NCBI GenBank assembly: GCA_030180135.1
Contig: CM058230.1
Coordinates: forward strand, 15,873,082 to 15,937,081
Origin: Orychophragmus violaceus
Lineage: Eukaryota > Streptophyta > Magnoliopsida > Brassicales > Brassicaceae
Direction: 5' to 3'
DNA: 64,000 bases
Shown: one piece after another, positions 10,860-21,321 of the stretch
How positions within the stretch are numbered: position 1 is the stretch's first letter
Layout of the letters: each line of letters begins with the position of its first letter
Translations under genes and position numbers: made by a program
The notes under the pieces: generated by a model
The model's database searches: none
What the model was told of the DNA's origin: nothing
Seen by the model: only the letters and a program-made list of their open reading frames with translations

Positions 10860-11547
10860 AGAGATCAGTTCAATGTAAATTTCATTAACTAGCTAGTTTT
10901 ACCTAAGCCCACTCATCTCACCTTTTTCACCATCGAATCTTTCTATTTATGTTATAAATTAACTGTACGTACATGCCAAATTGATAATATCTACCTAATG
11001 TATCATATACCATATTACTCTAACCAACCCAAGCAATTAATTTACGCTGTAATGACTCTATAGACTTATATCAATGTGATGGAATTAAAATAGGTTTGAC
11101 TAACCACACCAAGTCATTAACATCATAATTGATTATATACAAGAGTTAATTAAGGGGGTTTGATCGATGATCAAGAAACATGAATGAAGTTTGAAAGAGT
11201 TGATTATTAACCGGCAGGATACAAGCTTGAAATATCTCCGTTAAAATCATCAATGAATCTGTATATTGATTCTCTTTTTACTACACCTTTAATCTAAAAT
11301 GACTATATAAACTTATATCAATGTGATGAAATTAAAATAGGTTTAACTAACCACGCCAACTCATTGACTAGCTAGTTTTACCTAATTCCACTCAGCTCAC
11401 TTTTTTCATCGTCCAATCTTTCTATTTATGTGTCACATAGGAAAAGAAATTAGTTGTACAGTCCAAATTGTTATCACCTGCCTAATGTATCATATATATT
11501 ACTCTAACCAACCCAAGTAATTAATTTACGCTGTAAACGATTTTCCT
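10860..11547. other. intergenic DNA of the MLP array
   Basis: AT-rich and non-coding. It contains two tandem-like copies of the MLP upstream sequence (TTTTACCTAA...CACTCA near 10900 and 11380) and a decayed first exon (see 11212-11265), so it is debris of local duplication. Confidence 0.5.
11212..11265 (-). pseudogene. MLP-like exon 1 remnant
   Basis: The minus strand reads RFIDDFNGDISSLYPA followed by a splice donor-like GGTTAAT. This matches the end of exon 1 of the two intact copies (RFIEDFNGDISRLYPA). The start codon, the first strand and exons 2-3 are missing. Confidence 0.65.
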
Positions 11548-11712
11548 TTAACCGTTTACATTAATGATGAAAGCAACTATAAGAAATATTATCGTATAGA
11601 AAAGTAATCCAATATTTATGATAAACTCCTCTCGAACCAAATCTTCAACGAAGGTACCATAAGCACAAGCAAAAATTACAATCGCACATAAAATTAACAA
11701 CAAACGAAACAT
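11548..11712 (-). CDS. small hydrophobic/secreted peptide, 54 aa, unknown
   Basis: This minus-strand ORF runs from ATG at 11710-11712 to TAA at 11548-11550, 54 residues. The N-terminus MFRLLLILCAIVIFACAYG looks like a signal peptide or membrane anchor. A short acidic/basic stretch (TFVEDLVREEF) follows, then a second hydrophobic segment (IGLLFYTIIFLIVAFII) ending NVNG. A well-formed CTATAAATA lies at 11809-11817, about 97 bp upstream of the ATG, with an AC/T-rich leader between. I do not recognise the family. The promoter-like context and clean hydrophobic architecture argue for a real gene, but chance cannot be excluded at this length; a spliced longer form is also possible. Confidence 0.45.
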   Translation of the reverse strand: MFRLLLILCAIVIFACAYGTFVEDLVREEFIINIGLLFYTIIFLIVAFIINVNG

Positions 11713-11808
11713 CTTTCTTGTAAAATAAAATATGAAATGAAGAATTTTTTTGAAAGTACTTAAGAGAAGATGAATTGTTTGAGTGAAATAAATGAATGTA
11801 GGAGAATG

Positions 11809-11817
11809 TATTTATAG
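11809..11817 (-). promoter_or_regulatory. TATA box of the 54-aa ORF
   Basis: CTATAAATA on the minus strand, about 97 bp upstream of the ATG at 11712, within otherwise unremarkable sequence. Confidence 0.5.
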
Positions 11818-11949
11818 ATTGAAAACAATGTTCATAGCCGTTTGAAAAAGGTTAAGATTTTGAAATTTTTTCTTTGTAACCGTTGGTTAAAGTATATTAA
11901 AAATCAATCCGAAACAATTTTAATATGCAGTTAATTGATTCTAGTTAAT

Positions 11950-12680
11950 TTCAGACAATAAGTTTTTATACAGGTGGCTGAGCCTTCTTATATAATAACC
12001 ATAATATAAACATAATTATAGCAATAATATTATGGTGATATAATCATCCACGTTATTATAAATTATCCAGCGGCTTTAGCCGTCCATTAAATTATTGACA
12101 GTATGTAAATAATTATGGTGCATTTAGCAACCATGATATAAGACAATAAATTATTAACGAGGCGACAAACCGCCCACATTAATATTTAGTAGAAGTGGTG
12201 TATTTAAAACAACCATTACAAAATAATAAATTATAGTAAAGGCGGGTATACCGGCCATGATAGCAGGGTAAATATTATACATATAAATTTAGCCATATCA
12301 TAGAGTGATCGTGTTGATAACGTGTTATAATAATAATATGATTTACCATATCGACAGATATAAATAACGACAAAAATACTTTACCCGCTGCAGAGATTAA
12401 TTCTGATAATAAATAGAGAGAGAAGTAATAGAGAGAGAAAGCTCGTTGTTGTATTAAGTTATTGAAATTGTGAAGTTGTGATTTACAAAGAACGAAACAT
12501 TCATTTATATAGAAAATGAAAAGTTAATTTTACTATGCGTGCATAGTATTTACTGTGCGTGCATAGTGACAGTGGACTCCACACACAAAATTTACGGCAC
12601 GCCTCTTCTTATTTTCTTCCTCCTCTTTGTGATTTTTTTGTCTTTTGTAACACTCTAGTAACTATTCAACAAAGTAGAGT
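11950..12680 (+). mobile_element. decayed copia-type LTR and 3' remnant (tentative)
   Basis: Repeated short phrases of the kind GCGGCTTTAGCCGTCC / AGGCGACAAACCGCCC lead to TGTTGATAACGTGTTATAAT at about 12312-12331. That box is typical of the internal/LTR boundary of many dicot copia elements. It is followed by GAGAGAGAAAGCTCGTTG... and CATTTATATAG. No coding frame remains and no target duplication was found. Confidence 0.35.
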
Positions 12681-12917
12681 TATTCTGAATAAATTTCACA
12701 ATAACTTATGGTTTGTGACTTGTGAGTCAGCAAATTAAAGTGATTATTTTCCAACAGAGATGAAAGTTTGTGCTCGTCAATCTGATCTTTACTGTTAATG
12801 GATTTATACATGAACTTTTGCCGAATTCCTTTATGACAATCTAACAGCTCCACACTTCATGACTCACTAAAAGTTTGATTTTCTTCAAGATGCATGGATT
12901 AGTTGCGGATCCTTAAT

Positions 12918-13702
12918 TACGTTGAAAATTATGTATAGTTTTGAAACTTAATTTATTACATCTCCTTAATGTAGCAACTAATTGGAACCATATATACGTA
13001 TACTGATTGCATTTTGTTACTTAAAAAGATGATGTGAACACATGCAAATTTGATGAAATATTGATAGTGATTGTGACTTATAATGGAAAAAATATCAGCT
13101 CACGTCACTCAACTTACCAATCGTAATTTAGATCACGATACGAGTATCCAATTAATTTATTTAGCACCATTACAAATAACAAAATTTAAGTAAGTTTCAT
13201 TTCTAAATATCTATTACTTAACTTGACAATTATATGTTAAAGTCTTCAAATATATAATTTATGGATAGTAGCTATTACCAAATACTCTTGGTAAAATAAA
13301 GTGTATGTGTATAGTTTAATTTGTCAGTATCCGGGAATTTTGGTTCAATTTGCATTTTGACCCTCTCAAGTTATTTTGTTCTTATGTGATAAAGATTCTC
13401 AATTCTTATACTTTTTTTTTTTTTTACTTTTTGGTCAATATTGATACATCGTTTAGTTTAAGAAATTCTTTCTACCTGTTTTTTGTTTTCCTGAACCTTA
13501 ACTAATTAAAGAGTGAGTGGCATTCAATTATGAAATGCGGATTAAAAAGCATTTTTGAAATATTATAATTATGGGTCCAACAATAATATGCAAAGCGATA
13601 TATTATTCATATAGCATTACGAGGTCCATACATCCCCAAATACCAACCATAAGAGATTCATCATGCATATACTGCAATGAACATATATATATTAATTAAG
13701 AT
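12918..13702. repeat. duplicated downstream flank of the MLP unit
   Basis: Homologous to about 9195-9890, for example the shared phrase TTAATTTATTACATCTCC and the following AATGTAGCAACTAA. It marks the tandem duplication that produced the two MLP-like genes. Non-coding. Confidence 0.75.
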
Positions 13703-14560
13703 TTAGAACATACTTATGTTACTAAGCTTATTACGGATCGTGGAACGGAATTTTTTGGCTGTGATGAGGTCTAAAAGTTTGGTGTGATCAGAAATCTTGT
13801 CGGCCTCGATGGTCCATCTCATGTGGCTACCCTTATTGTCTTTCAGAGGAGTAATAGTGGTGGTTACTTTGAACGTCTTATACCCCTTCATCAAGTTATG
13901 AGTGCTCCTCAAACTCATCGTACTTGTCTTATTCTCCCAATCTTTAGCCTCGATCTCCACATCAGCTTTTGGTGAACATAAAAAAATTAGGGTTATAATT
14001 TGTAAATAAGAATTAAATGATAAATTAAATTAACTAGAAGAGTTTACCATCAGCTTCAAATGCTTCGATGAAAGCTTTAAAGTAGTTCTTCGCCGGAACC
14101 TCAGCGTTAAGGGATAGTTCATGAAGACAGCCACCGGTAAACCTGATGTGGTCGGCTACAGCGCAGAGGACCTTGGACTCTTCCATGTCGTCATGATGGC
14201 TATTCTTCTCGAACTCGACGGTCCTCTCCACGCGGCTAGATATCATGTCTTCCTTAGGAGTGACGGTGATGGTTGCTTTGACCGTCTTGAAGCTTTGCGA
14301 GATTAGATTCCCATGTATGCTCATCGTCACTGTTCCTTTCTCCAAATCCTTCGACTCGATATGGAACCTCAACTCCTCTACAGTGAAACATAGCAGTTAA
14401 TTAATTAAGGGGGTTTGATCGATGATCAAGAAACATGAATAATGAAGTTTGAAAGAGTTGTTTATTTACCGGCAGGATACAAGCGTGAAATATCTCCGTT
14501 AAAGTCTTCAATAAATCTGTCCGCCGGAGCGTCAATGTCAACCGCCCCAAAATATGACAT
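13703..14560 (-). CDS. MLP-like (Bet v 1 superfamily) tandem half-domain protein, copy 2
   Basis: Three exons (14560-14470, 14377-14048, 13965-13703) splice in frame to 227 codons with GT-AG introns in the same phases as copy 1. The architecture is identical: N-terminal VDIDAPADRFIEDF joined to the first C-terminal half-domain (IESKDLEKGTVTMSIHG, ATITVTPKED), then NAEVPAKNYFKAFIEAF joined to the second (IEAKDWENKTSTMSLRS, VTTTITPLKD, HMRWTIEADK). These segments match the C-terminal half of MLP domains, and the central part of each domain is absent. The frame and splice sites are preserved in both copies despite many substitutions, which suggests both are or were functional. The TATA box region is an expanded TA run at 14636-14652. 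Confidence 0.8.
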
Positions 14561-14635
14561 TATCTCTCTCTTTTTTTTTCGTAATTATATGTTTTGTGGG
14601 TTTGATTATAATCCTCTCTCAATAAAATGTGTTTG

Positions 14636-14662
14636 TATATATATATATATATAGAGAGAGAG
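14636..14662. repeat. TA/GA microsatellite at the MLP copy 2 TATA box
   Basis: A TA run is followed by GA repeats, about 80-100 bp upstream of the copy 2 start codon. Copy 1 has the shorter TATATATAGAGAGATC at the same place, so the repeat has expanded across the TATA box. Confidence 0.65.
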
Positions 14663-14834
14663 ATCAATTCAATGCAAATTGCATTAACTAGCTAGTTTTA
14701 CCTACACCCACTCATCTCACTTTTTTCACCATCGGATTTTTTTTTTCCGGATTTTCTATTTATGTGCCACATAGGAAAATAAATTAACTGTACGTACATG
14801 CCAAATTGATAATATCTGCCTAACGTATCATATA

Positions 14835-15074
14835 CTCCCTCCGTTTCATAATAAGTGTCATTCTGACATTTTTCACGCAGATTAAGAAACATATTAAAAA
14901 TTCTATTATACCCTTAATAATTAATTTAATTTTTGGTATTCTTATTTTTCATTGGTCAATATTAAGGTCAAAGTAGGTAAGTTATGTCATAAATTACATT
15001 GAAAATCTAAAACGACATTAATTTTGAAACGAAAAAACAATTCTACAACGACACTTATTGTGAAACGGAGGGAG
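14835..15074. mobile_element. Stowaway-type MITE
   Basis: 240 bp with terminal inverted repeats CTCCCTCCGTTTC...ATAAGTGTC and its complement GACACTTATTGTGAAACGGAGGGAG, flanked by TA on both sides. Length, ends and TA target fit the Tc1/mariner-derived Stowaway MITEs of plants. It has no coding capacity. It sits upstream of MLP-like copy 2. Confidence 0.9.
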
Positions 15075-15203
15075 TACTATATTACTTTAACCAACCCAAG
15101 TAATTTATACTGTAATGACTCTATAAACTTATATATATATATCATTGTGATGAAATTAAAATAGGTTTGACTAACCACACCAAGTCATTAACATCATAAC
15201 TAA

Positions 15204-15207
<4 letters not shown>

Positions 15208-15243
<36 letters not shown>
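15208..15243. repeat. (GA)n microsatellite
   Basis: About 18 uninterrupted GA units in duplicated MLP upstream sequence. Confidence 0.9.
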
Positions 15244-15245
<2 letters not shown>

Positions 15246-15889
15246 CATCTCACTTTTTCACCATCTTATCTTTCTATTTATGTGGCAAATAGGAAAATAA
15301 ATTAAATGTACAATCCAAATTGATATCACCTGCCTAATGTATCATATATATTACTCTAACCAACCCAAGTAATTAATTTACGCTGCAACTGATTCTCCTT
15401 TACTACACTTTTAGTATAAAAATGATTATATATATAAACGTAGACAAGTGTTGAAGCATGAAATTGCATTTTCGTAATATATTTATAGTTTATCAACAAA
15501 AGTAACGATTTCTCCATGATGTATAAAGGTAAAAAGCAACAACAGCATGAGGATCTTAATCAAGCAACAAATTGTATACTCTCCGTGTCTAGGGATGTTA
15601 AATATGGGTAATTATCCGTAGGGTACCCTAAACCTTTAGCAAAATTCAAGCCCAAAACCCTACCCTTTTAGTGAAAAAAGAAGAGGGTTCAAAATGGGCG
15701 GGTACCCTATCTACTAGGGTTCAAAAAGGGTTTATCCTATAGAGTTTAGGGTACCCATGGATTTTTGTGAATTACAACAATACTCACAAAATAATCATAT
15801 AATAAACTATTTATATTTTTTAATAATTTAAACTACAAAACAATATATGATTATTTTAATTTTGAAATAAATATTAAATAAATTTAGGA

Positions 15890-16290
15890 TTATATTTTCA
15901 CGCAAAAAATGTAAAATACCATTTTCCGCAAAATTTTGTTTTTCCGCCAAGAACGTCAGGTACCATTTTCCCGCCAAAAACAAAAAAAAATTACGTTTTC
16001 TCGCCAAAAACAAAAACTCATTTTTCCTGTCAAAATCAAAAAATTCCGTTTTCCCGCCAAAACGTAAAATTCCGTTTCCAGCCAAAAACGTAAGATTTTG
16101 TTTTCCCGCCAATAACGTAAAATTCCGTTTTCCCGCCAAAAACGAAAAATTCTGTTTTCCCGCCAAAAATGTAAAATTCCGTTTTCCCGCCATAAACGTA
16201 AAATCCGTTTTCCCGCCAAAAACATGAAATTCCGTTTTCCCGCCAAAAACGTAAAATTTCGTTTTCTCGCCAAAAACGTAAAATTATGTT
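15890..16290. repeat. minisatellite, about 27-bp units
   Basis: More than ten imperfect units of the form CGCCAAAAACGTAAAATTCCG followed by TTTTCC. Open frames across it (GKRNFTFLA repeats on the minus strand) follow from the repeat and are not genes. Confidence 0.85.
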
Positions 16291-16291
16291 T

Positions 16292-16473
16292 TAGGGGTGG
16301 GTAGAAAAGTTTGTGTATTGCATTACTCTGTTTGACTAAAATGTCAATAGACTGTAAATTTCAAAGTGAGTAAGTTAAAAAAAGAAGCTAATAACTACGT
16401 GGAAGAATATATAAGCAGAGCTAATTTATTTCATAGGCCTAATTTAGCTATATACCCCCAACCATATGCTATA
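16292..16473. repeat. 182-bp direct repeat, copy inside hAT element
   Basis: From GGGGTGGGTAGAAAAG to CCAACCATATGC. By eye it is nearly identical to 17390-17571, differing only in the length of one A run. The junctions with hAT sequence are sharp. Confidence 0.85.
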
Positions 16474-16659
16474 GGATTTTGTTTGGGTTACCCTAAAAGG
16501 TATAGGGTATATAGGGTTTTCAAAATAGGGTAGGGTAGGGTAGGGTACCCTTGAAACTAGGGTAGGGTAGGGTATTTTTACCCACCACAACATCCTTATG
16601 CGTGTCTCTCTAATCCATTTCATGAGTTCCGGATTAATTTAGCCCCTTTGTAAAATATT

Positions 16660-16960
16660 AATTTAGTCTTTTAGGGGTTTAAATTTGATCGAAAAATATG
16701 AATTAAATGATAATTGAGTGAGATGTATGTAATGTAAAAAGAGTTACAATTATGTTGTAATGCTTGCTTCCATGAAACTTTATTAAACGATTCGTTTGCG
16801 TTAAAGATTATATGTTGTGTCATGTGTGGGTTTGATTATAATATCTCAATGAATGTGGCTATATACAATTACATTAATTAATTTCACCTAACCCTTATCC
16901 ATCTAGGTTTTTCACTCTGTACGTGGAATTTTTCTAAATTTAACCAAAAGTTTCAGCACT
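16660..16960 (-). pseudogene. decayed MLP-like 5' region
   Basis: GGGTTTAAATTTGATCG, ATATGTTGTGTCATGTGTGGG followed by TTTGATTATAATATCTC, and TTTCACCTAACCC...TTTTTCAC occur in the same order as in the upstream region and first exon of the two intact MLP-like genes. The exon itself is not readable, so only a decayed copy remains. Confidence 0.35.
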
Positions 16961-17640
16961 TGAATTTTGGTTTTACCCATTCAAATAACCAATGTGGTAT
17001 GAGTAACAATTCTGCAGACCAAATTAATTTTGAATTAACTCCAAATGTTTAGTTTACGTTGCATGCTTTTCTTATATAACATTATTTAGAAAATATGAGT
17101 GATGAAGATATGAACTTAAATGTTTTTAATTTACTAGTGAATCTATATTTTTAAAATACATAATTATACAACTTACAAACTACATATTATATAGCACCCC
17201 AATTTTCTGCATTTGTACAAATAAATTAACTAGAAAACCTTAGTTGCTTTGTATAAACGAATTAATTGAACGAAAAAAATACTTAACTCGAACTAATTGA
17301 AGTATGTTACGTAATTGATCTCATTTATTACCTCTATTTCAAGTATAGATATATGAAATAACTAGCGAACTAGCAAATGTGTGGTTGTTGGGGTGGGTAG
17401 AAAAGTTTGTGTATTGCATTACTCTGTTTGACTAAAATGTCAATAGACTGTAAATTTCAAAGTGAGTAAGTTAAAAAAAAAAGCTAATAACTACGTGGAA
17501 GAATATATAAGCAGAGCTAATTTATTTCATAGGCCTAATTTAGCTATATACCCCCAACCATATGCGCAAATGGTCTTGTGTAACCAATGGGAATATGGAG
17601 ATATGAATTTTTTTCTTGAATTATAAATCTTATTTAATAA
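16961..17640. other. AT-rich intergenic DNA
   Basis: No ORF or RNA gene seen. It contains the second copy of the 182-bp repeat (17390-17571). Confidence 0.5.
17390..17571. repeat. 182-bp direct repeat, free copy
   Basis: Nearly identical to 16292-16473. This copy has no transposon ends around it and may be the source of the one in the hAT element. Confidence 0.85.
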
Positions 17641-17689
17641 ATATCGTAAATGCTCACAAAGCATATTCAAAAGAAAATTGGATGGTCCC

Positions 17690-18320
17690 ATGGAATATCG
17701 TTGTCTTGGTCTGATTCTCAGGTAGATGCCGCCCGAACTGTGTTTTATTCAGGAGATCTATAGGCCAGTTTCATGGTGACGCTATCCTTTGTTCTTTGAG
17801 GGATGATCCAATGTTACTTGGATGGTTCCCTTGATCATTTTTATGATCACAAGTTGTCTTGCTCGGCGCGTAATTCATTGACTTGTGTGGTGGTTTCTCT
17901 TAGCAATTCGTTCTAATCTTCGATCTTTGCCAGAAGCATTTCATAGATGGAGTCGGCCTCGATATGTTTCTCGGTAATGGTCGGCGGATTAACCTCGCCT
18001 TCCTTGTGATGTGATCGGTCTTAGGATCTTTAATTTGATCATTGGCTTCTTGATTGTCGTCTTTCGGACCCATTTTGTCGTGATCTCTAGGTTCTTGATC
18101 ACTGAGTTCGACATCGACCATGTCTGTCTTTTTTGGATATGTGTTGTCGGTTATCCTTGAGTGTATTATTTTTTAAGACTTTAAAGAACTCCCCACAGTC
18201 AACGCTAATTTTAAGATCTCGATTATGCATATCTAAAGATAGAAAGAACTTTATGATTTTAGTTAGTGATTCTAAAAAGTCTGTGTTAACTTGTTCGGCG
18301 GATGACAATGAAACTAGGGT
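17690..18320 (-). pseudogene. gag-like remnant, frameshifted
   Basis: Two overlapping minus-strand frames (18308-18099 and 18121-17900) look like one broken reading frame. It begins MSSAEQVNTDFLESLTKII and continues into a polar stretch VDVELSDQEPRDHDKMG...TDHI. Composition and N-terminus resemble retrotransposon gag N-termini, but no capsid motif or zinc knuckle can be seen. The CACTA element starts about 90 bp upstream of it. A decayed unrelated gene is possible. Confidence 0.35.
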
Positions 18321-18444
18321 TTAGTTAGGTTTCCGAGAAGAAAACGAGTGGCATAGTAAATGACTAGGTCGTCGGAGAACCGTTCAAGAATTAATCTCTA
18401 AAAAACCTCACTACAAGAAAACAAGTTTTTAGCGACTGCGTAAG

Positions 18445-19614
18445 TGATAGGTGTAGTTTTATCCCTATACTAACTGCAAGTGCACAGTGATGTAGTTGTA
18501 GTACTTAGGGTATCGAATCCACAGGGACTCCGGTCAACGATAGAATTAAAACAGAAAAGATTAAACTAGGAGAAAGTAAATATGATGAGAAACTAAAAAG
18601 CGAAGCAGAAAAGTAAATCAGGCGAGTTTGTAAGCAAGGAAGCGAAGCGTTAGGTTTCAGGAGTTCTCAGGAAATCAGGAACACAAGCAATCAGTCAATC
18701 AGGATCTAATCAATAACTGTTCTAGAACTCAAACACGGATATAGAATTCACCAACTCTCGTTGCGAGAATTCTCTAAGTCTAAGTGCAGCAATCCAAATC
18801 TCTTTGCAATTACTAACAGATTAAACTAGCATTAATGATCATGTTTGATATGTTCACAATTCCCCTAAACCAAATCTCTTTGCGAGTAGATCAAATTGCT
18901 CATCTAGGTTCTTTCTAGCTAATTAACCAACTCTCGTTGTATCAATCAACCTAACATCATAATTCTGATTAGCTACTTCAGATTAAGCATTAAGAACAAC
19001 CTAAACAAAGAACTAGCAGATATGAATCCCTACAGATTGATTTAAACTATAGTTCCATGAAATCCCTAATGAGAATCCTTCAACCTAACAGGTAAACTAC
19101 TCAGACATGTTCATCGAGACCGAAAACATCTTGAATAGAAAACCAAATATCATAAAATAAAACAAAGAACTGGGGTTCAAAATCCTCTCTCTCTCGAGAG
19201 CAGGATCAGCCCCTAACTCTCTCTGAAATAAAATAAAACTTAATGAAAGCCTAGCCTAAACAATGGCTTAAAACCCCTTATATAATAGCTAAAACACGTT
19301 TTGGGCTTCTGTGTAAATATCTGGGCTTTTCTGCAAAATCAGCATTCTTCATTAAACCGCCGAGTCTGGCCCATCTCGCATATGCAACGATCGATGCCAA
19401 TAGCGTGTCGATCGTTGCAGCTCTGAAATATTGACAGTAAAGTCTATCTCTCGGCCAAATGCTCCAAATAGTTCCAGAAAGTGCTATAATCACCAAATAT
19501 GCTCCAAATGTGCTTGTACCTAATAAACACCTGAAAAGACTCAAAAACATAGTAAAAGACTCGATAAAGAACACATATACCATGGTTAAAATCCCTAAAA
19601 TCCATGGTATATCA
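18445..19614 (-). repeat. LTR of element A (3' LTR in element sense)
   Basis: 1170 bp, forward-strand ends TGATAGGTGTAG and ATGGTATATCA. It contains a CGATCG dyad pair (19388/19409). It is about 99% identical by eye to 22575-23744. Confidence 0.9.
19388..19420. promoter_or_regulatory. paired CGATCG dyad, element A LTR
   Basis: CGATCG at 19388 and 19409, 21 bp apart, about 0.1 kb upstream of the TATA-like TATTATATAAGG in the element's own orientation. The same pair is in the other LTR at 23518/23539. Confidence 0.7.
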
Positions 19615-20934
19615 ACTCCCCCACACTTAGCTCTTGCTTGTCCTCAAGCAAGTAAAGAAACAAAGCATAAGAAAAGAAGTTTGAAAACACATAAACTCAT
19701 TTCGTCCTAGGAACTTTCACAATCACATTCACTTAGTAAGCCACTGAAAACTTTCCTACGGAACTCAAGACCACAATGTACTTCCCCCACACTTAGCAAC
19801 TGTCCCAAGTAAACTCCACAATCACATTCAAGCATTCAAATTCACCCTACTGACTTCTGCAAGTATTTAAGTGCGGTCTCACCTAAGGAGTATCGATCAA
19901 AGGGCACATGGATTCTTTCCTTATGAGCTCTAGACCACCATACTATCTTTCTCTAGTCCCTTTCTTCTCTTTCCCTTCCTTAACAACTGATTTTCCCACA
20001 TTGGGTATCATTTTTTTTTTATCAGTGTTCTTCCCGTTATGGGGTGTACTTTGGTGACATTCTATGGATCGCATAAGAGATAATAGTGTTTGCTACTATT
20101 CCCATGACCACTTCGGAGTTACTAACTCATCCTCAGTTTATTATCTCTTTTTTTTTATGGAAGGGGAGAAGGGAACTAAATAGGACAGGTTTACAGGCTG
20201 TGTCAGAACTAACAAGGGAATCCGACACAAAGTATACCAAGCCCTTAGGTGATAAATCTAAGTCAGTATTAAGGTGAAGTCAGTAAAAGGATCCTCTGAT
20301 ACCTGAAGTGATGTGGGTGTCCTCAGTAGGCTGATCTGTGTCTGGGTTTTCTAACAGTCATAGAGGCTCTGCAAGTCTGTCCAATGGTCACTTAGTTCCT
20401 GTTCAAGCGAAAAGTTTCCTCGAAAAATCATAGTTTCATACAAATTTTGACTCAATAAAACAAATTTTGAAAAACTAAGAAAACAAAAGCGTGCGTCAGT
20501 AGCTCCTCCCCCACACTTAAACTACACTGTCCCCAGTGTAATCAAAGCATGAGCTCGGTGAAAGAATAATCAAATTGAAGAACAAACCAAAAAGTTGCAG
20601 AACACTTACCTGTCGTCGCCCTGCGTCGATCGATGCCACAAGGATGTCGATCGATGCAAGGCGATTATAGCTCGCGGTTATGTAGATAACCGGTGTCTGA
20701 ACCGCAATCAAATTGGCTAACCGTGAATCGCACTGTGTCGACCGATGCACTATGTGTGTCGATCGATGCAATGCGCTTCTGTCTGTTTCTCTCGGCTTTG
20801 AACACACAAAACAGAAAAATTAAAAATACCAAATCAAAACGAAGAAATGAAAACAAAAACGAACCTAACAGTGGGTTGCCTCCCACTCATCGCTTGTTTT
20901 TAGTCATTAGCTTGACTATTGGAAGAGATTTGAC
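19615..20934 (-). mobile_element. element A 3' non-coding region with purine tracts
   Basis: Minus-strand AAGTGTGGGGGAGT (19615-19628) is the polypurine tract. Near-copies recur at 19781-19795 and 20503-20520. No gene is readable. Two dyad pairs lie at 20627/20648 and 20739/20760. Much of the region is closely similar to 55112-56470 of element B, more so than the two LTRs are to each other. Confidence 0.75.
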
Positions 20935-21306
20935 TCAAGGCGGTTTCAACAGAGACTTTGAGTGTCGCTGTGAATATCTCTTCATCCAAGGAGGTGTATA
21001 GGCATTATGATCATGAGGCTTCCCAAGGAAAGAGTAATCAGAATCAGGGCGGGAGCGAAGCTTGGGCGGTCTACTGCGTTTTCCTGCATTCGAAACAATG
21101 TGATCAGAAGGTTTAAGCTTAGGTGATTTATACCTTACCTTTGATGTATATCTGATGTCTGGAGCTTTCTGCTTATGAGCAGTTGCAGGTACTGAAGATG
21201 TTAGAGCAGGTTCAAGAGGAACTGCCATCTTCTTCTTTCCACTATCAGATACTGTAGTTCCACCAATCTGAACTTCTTCTTTCAGATGACCATCAGTGGA
21301 GATCAT
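20935..21306 (-). pseudogene. gag C-terminal fragment of element A
   Basis: This 123-codon minus-strand frame ends YTPPWMKRYSQRHSKSLLKPP. That matches the end of the element B gag-protease protein (YSPPWMRRLEQRQKKSLSRPP). The preceding part is Lys/Ser/Pro-rich and has no protease motif, so the retropepsin domain found in element B has been lost. It is in a different frame from the larger gag fragment just upstream (21322-22404), which shows a frame disruption. Confidence 0.6.
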
Positions 21307-21321
21307 CTTCTTTGCATGAAC

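Larger units (their letters stand above)
15590..16598. mobile_element. hAT-type non-autonomous element with minisatellite
   Basis: The ends are TAGGGATGTTAAATATGGGTAA and, reverse-complemented, TAAGGATGTTGTGGTGGGTAA. The flanking 8-mers are TCCGTGTC (15582-15589) and TGCGTGTC (16599-16606), one mismatch, consistent with a hAT target duplication. Subterminal regions are rich in GGGTA/TACCC. The interior has a minisatellite and a 182-bp segment also found 1.1 kb downstream. There is no transposase. Confidence 0.7.

Noticed and set aside
15828..16273. Minus-strand ORFs of 105-121 codons with GKRNFTFLA repeats
   Set aside because: They are translations of the 27-bp minisatellite in two frames; no start context and no conserved domain.
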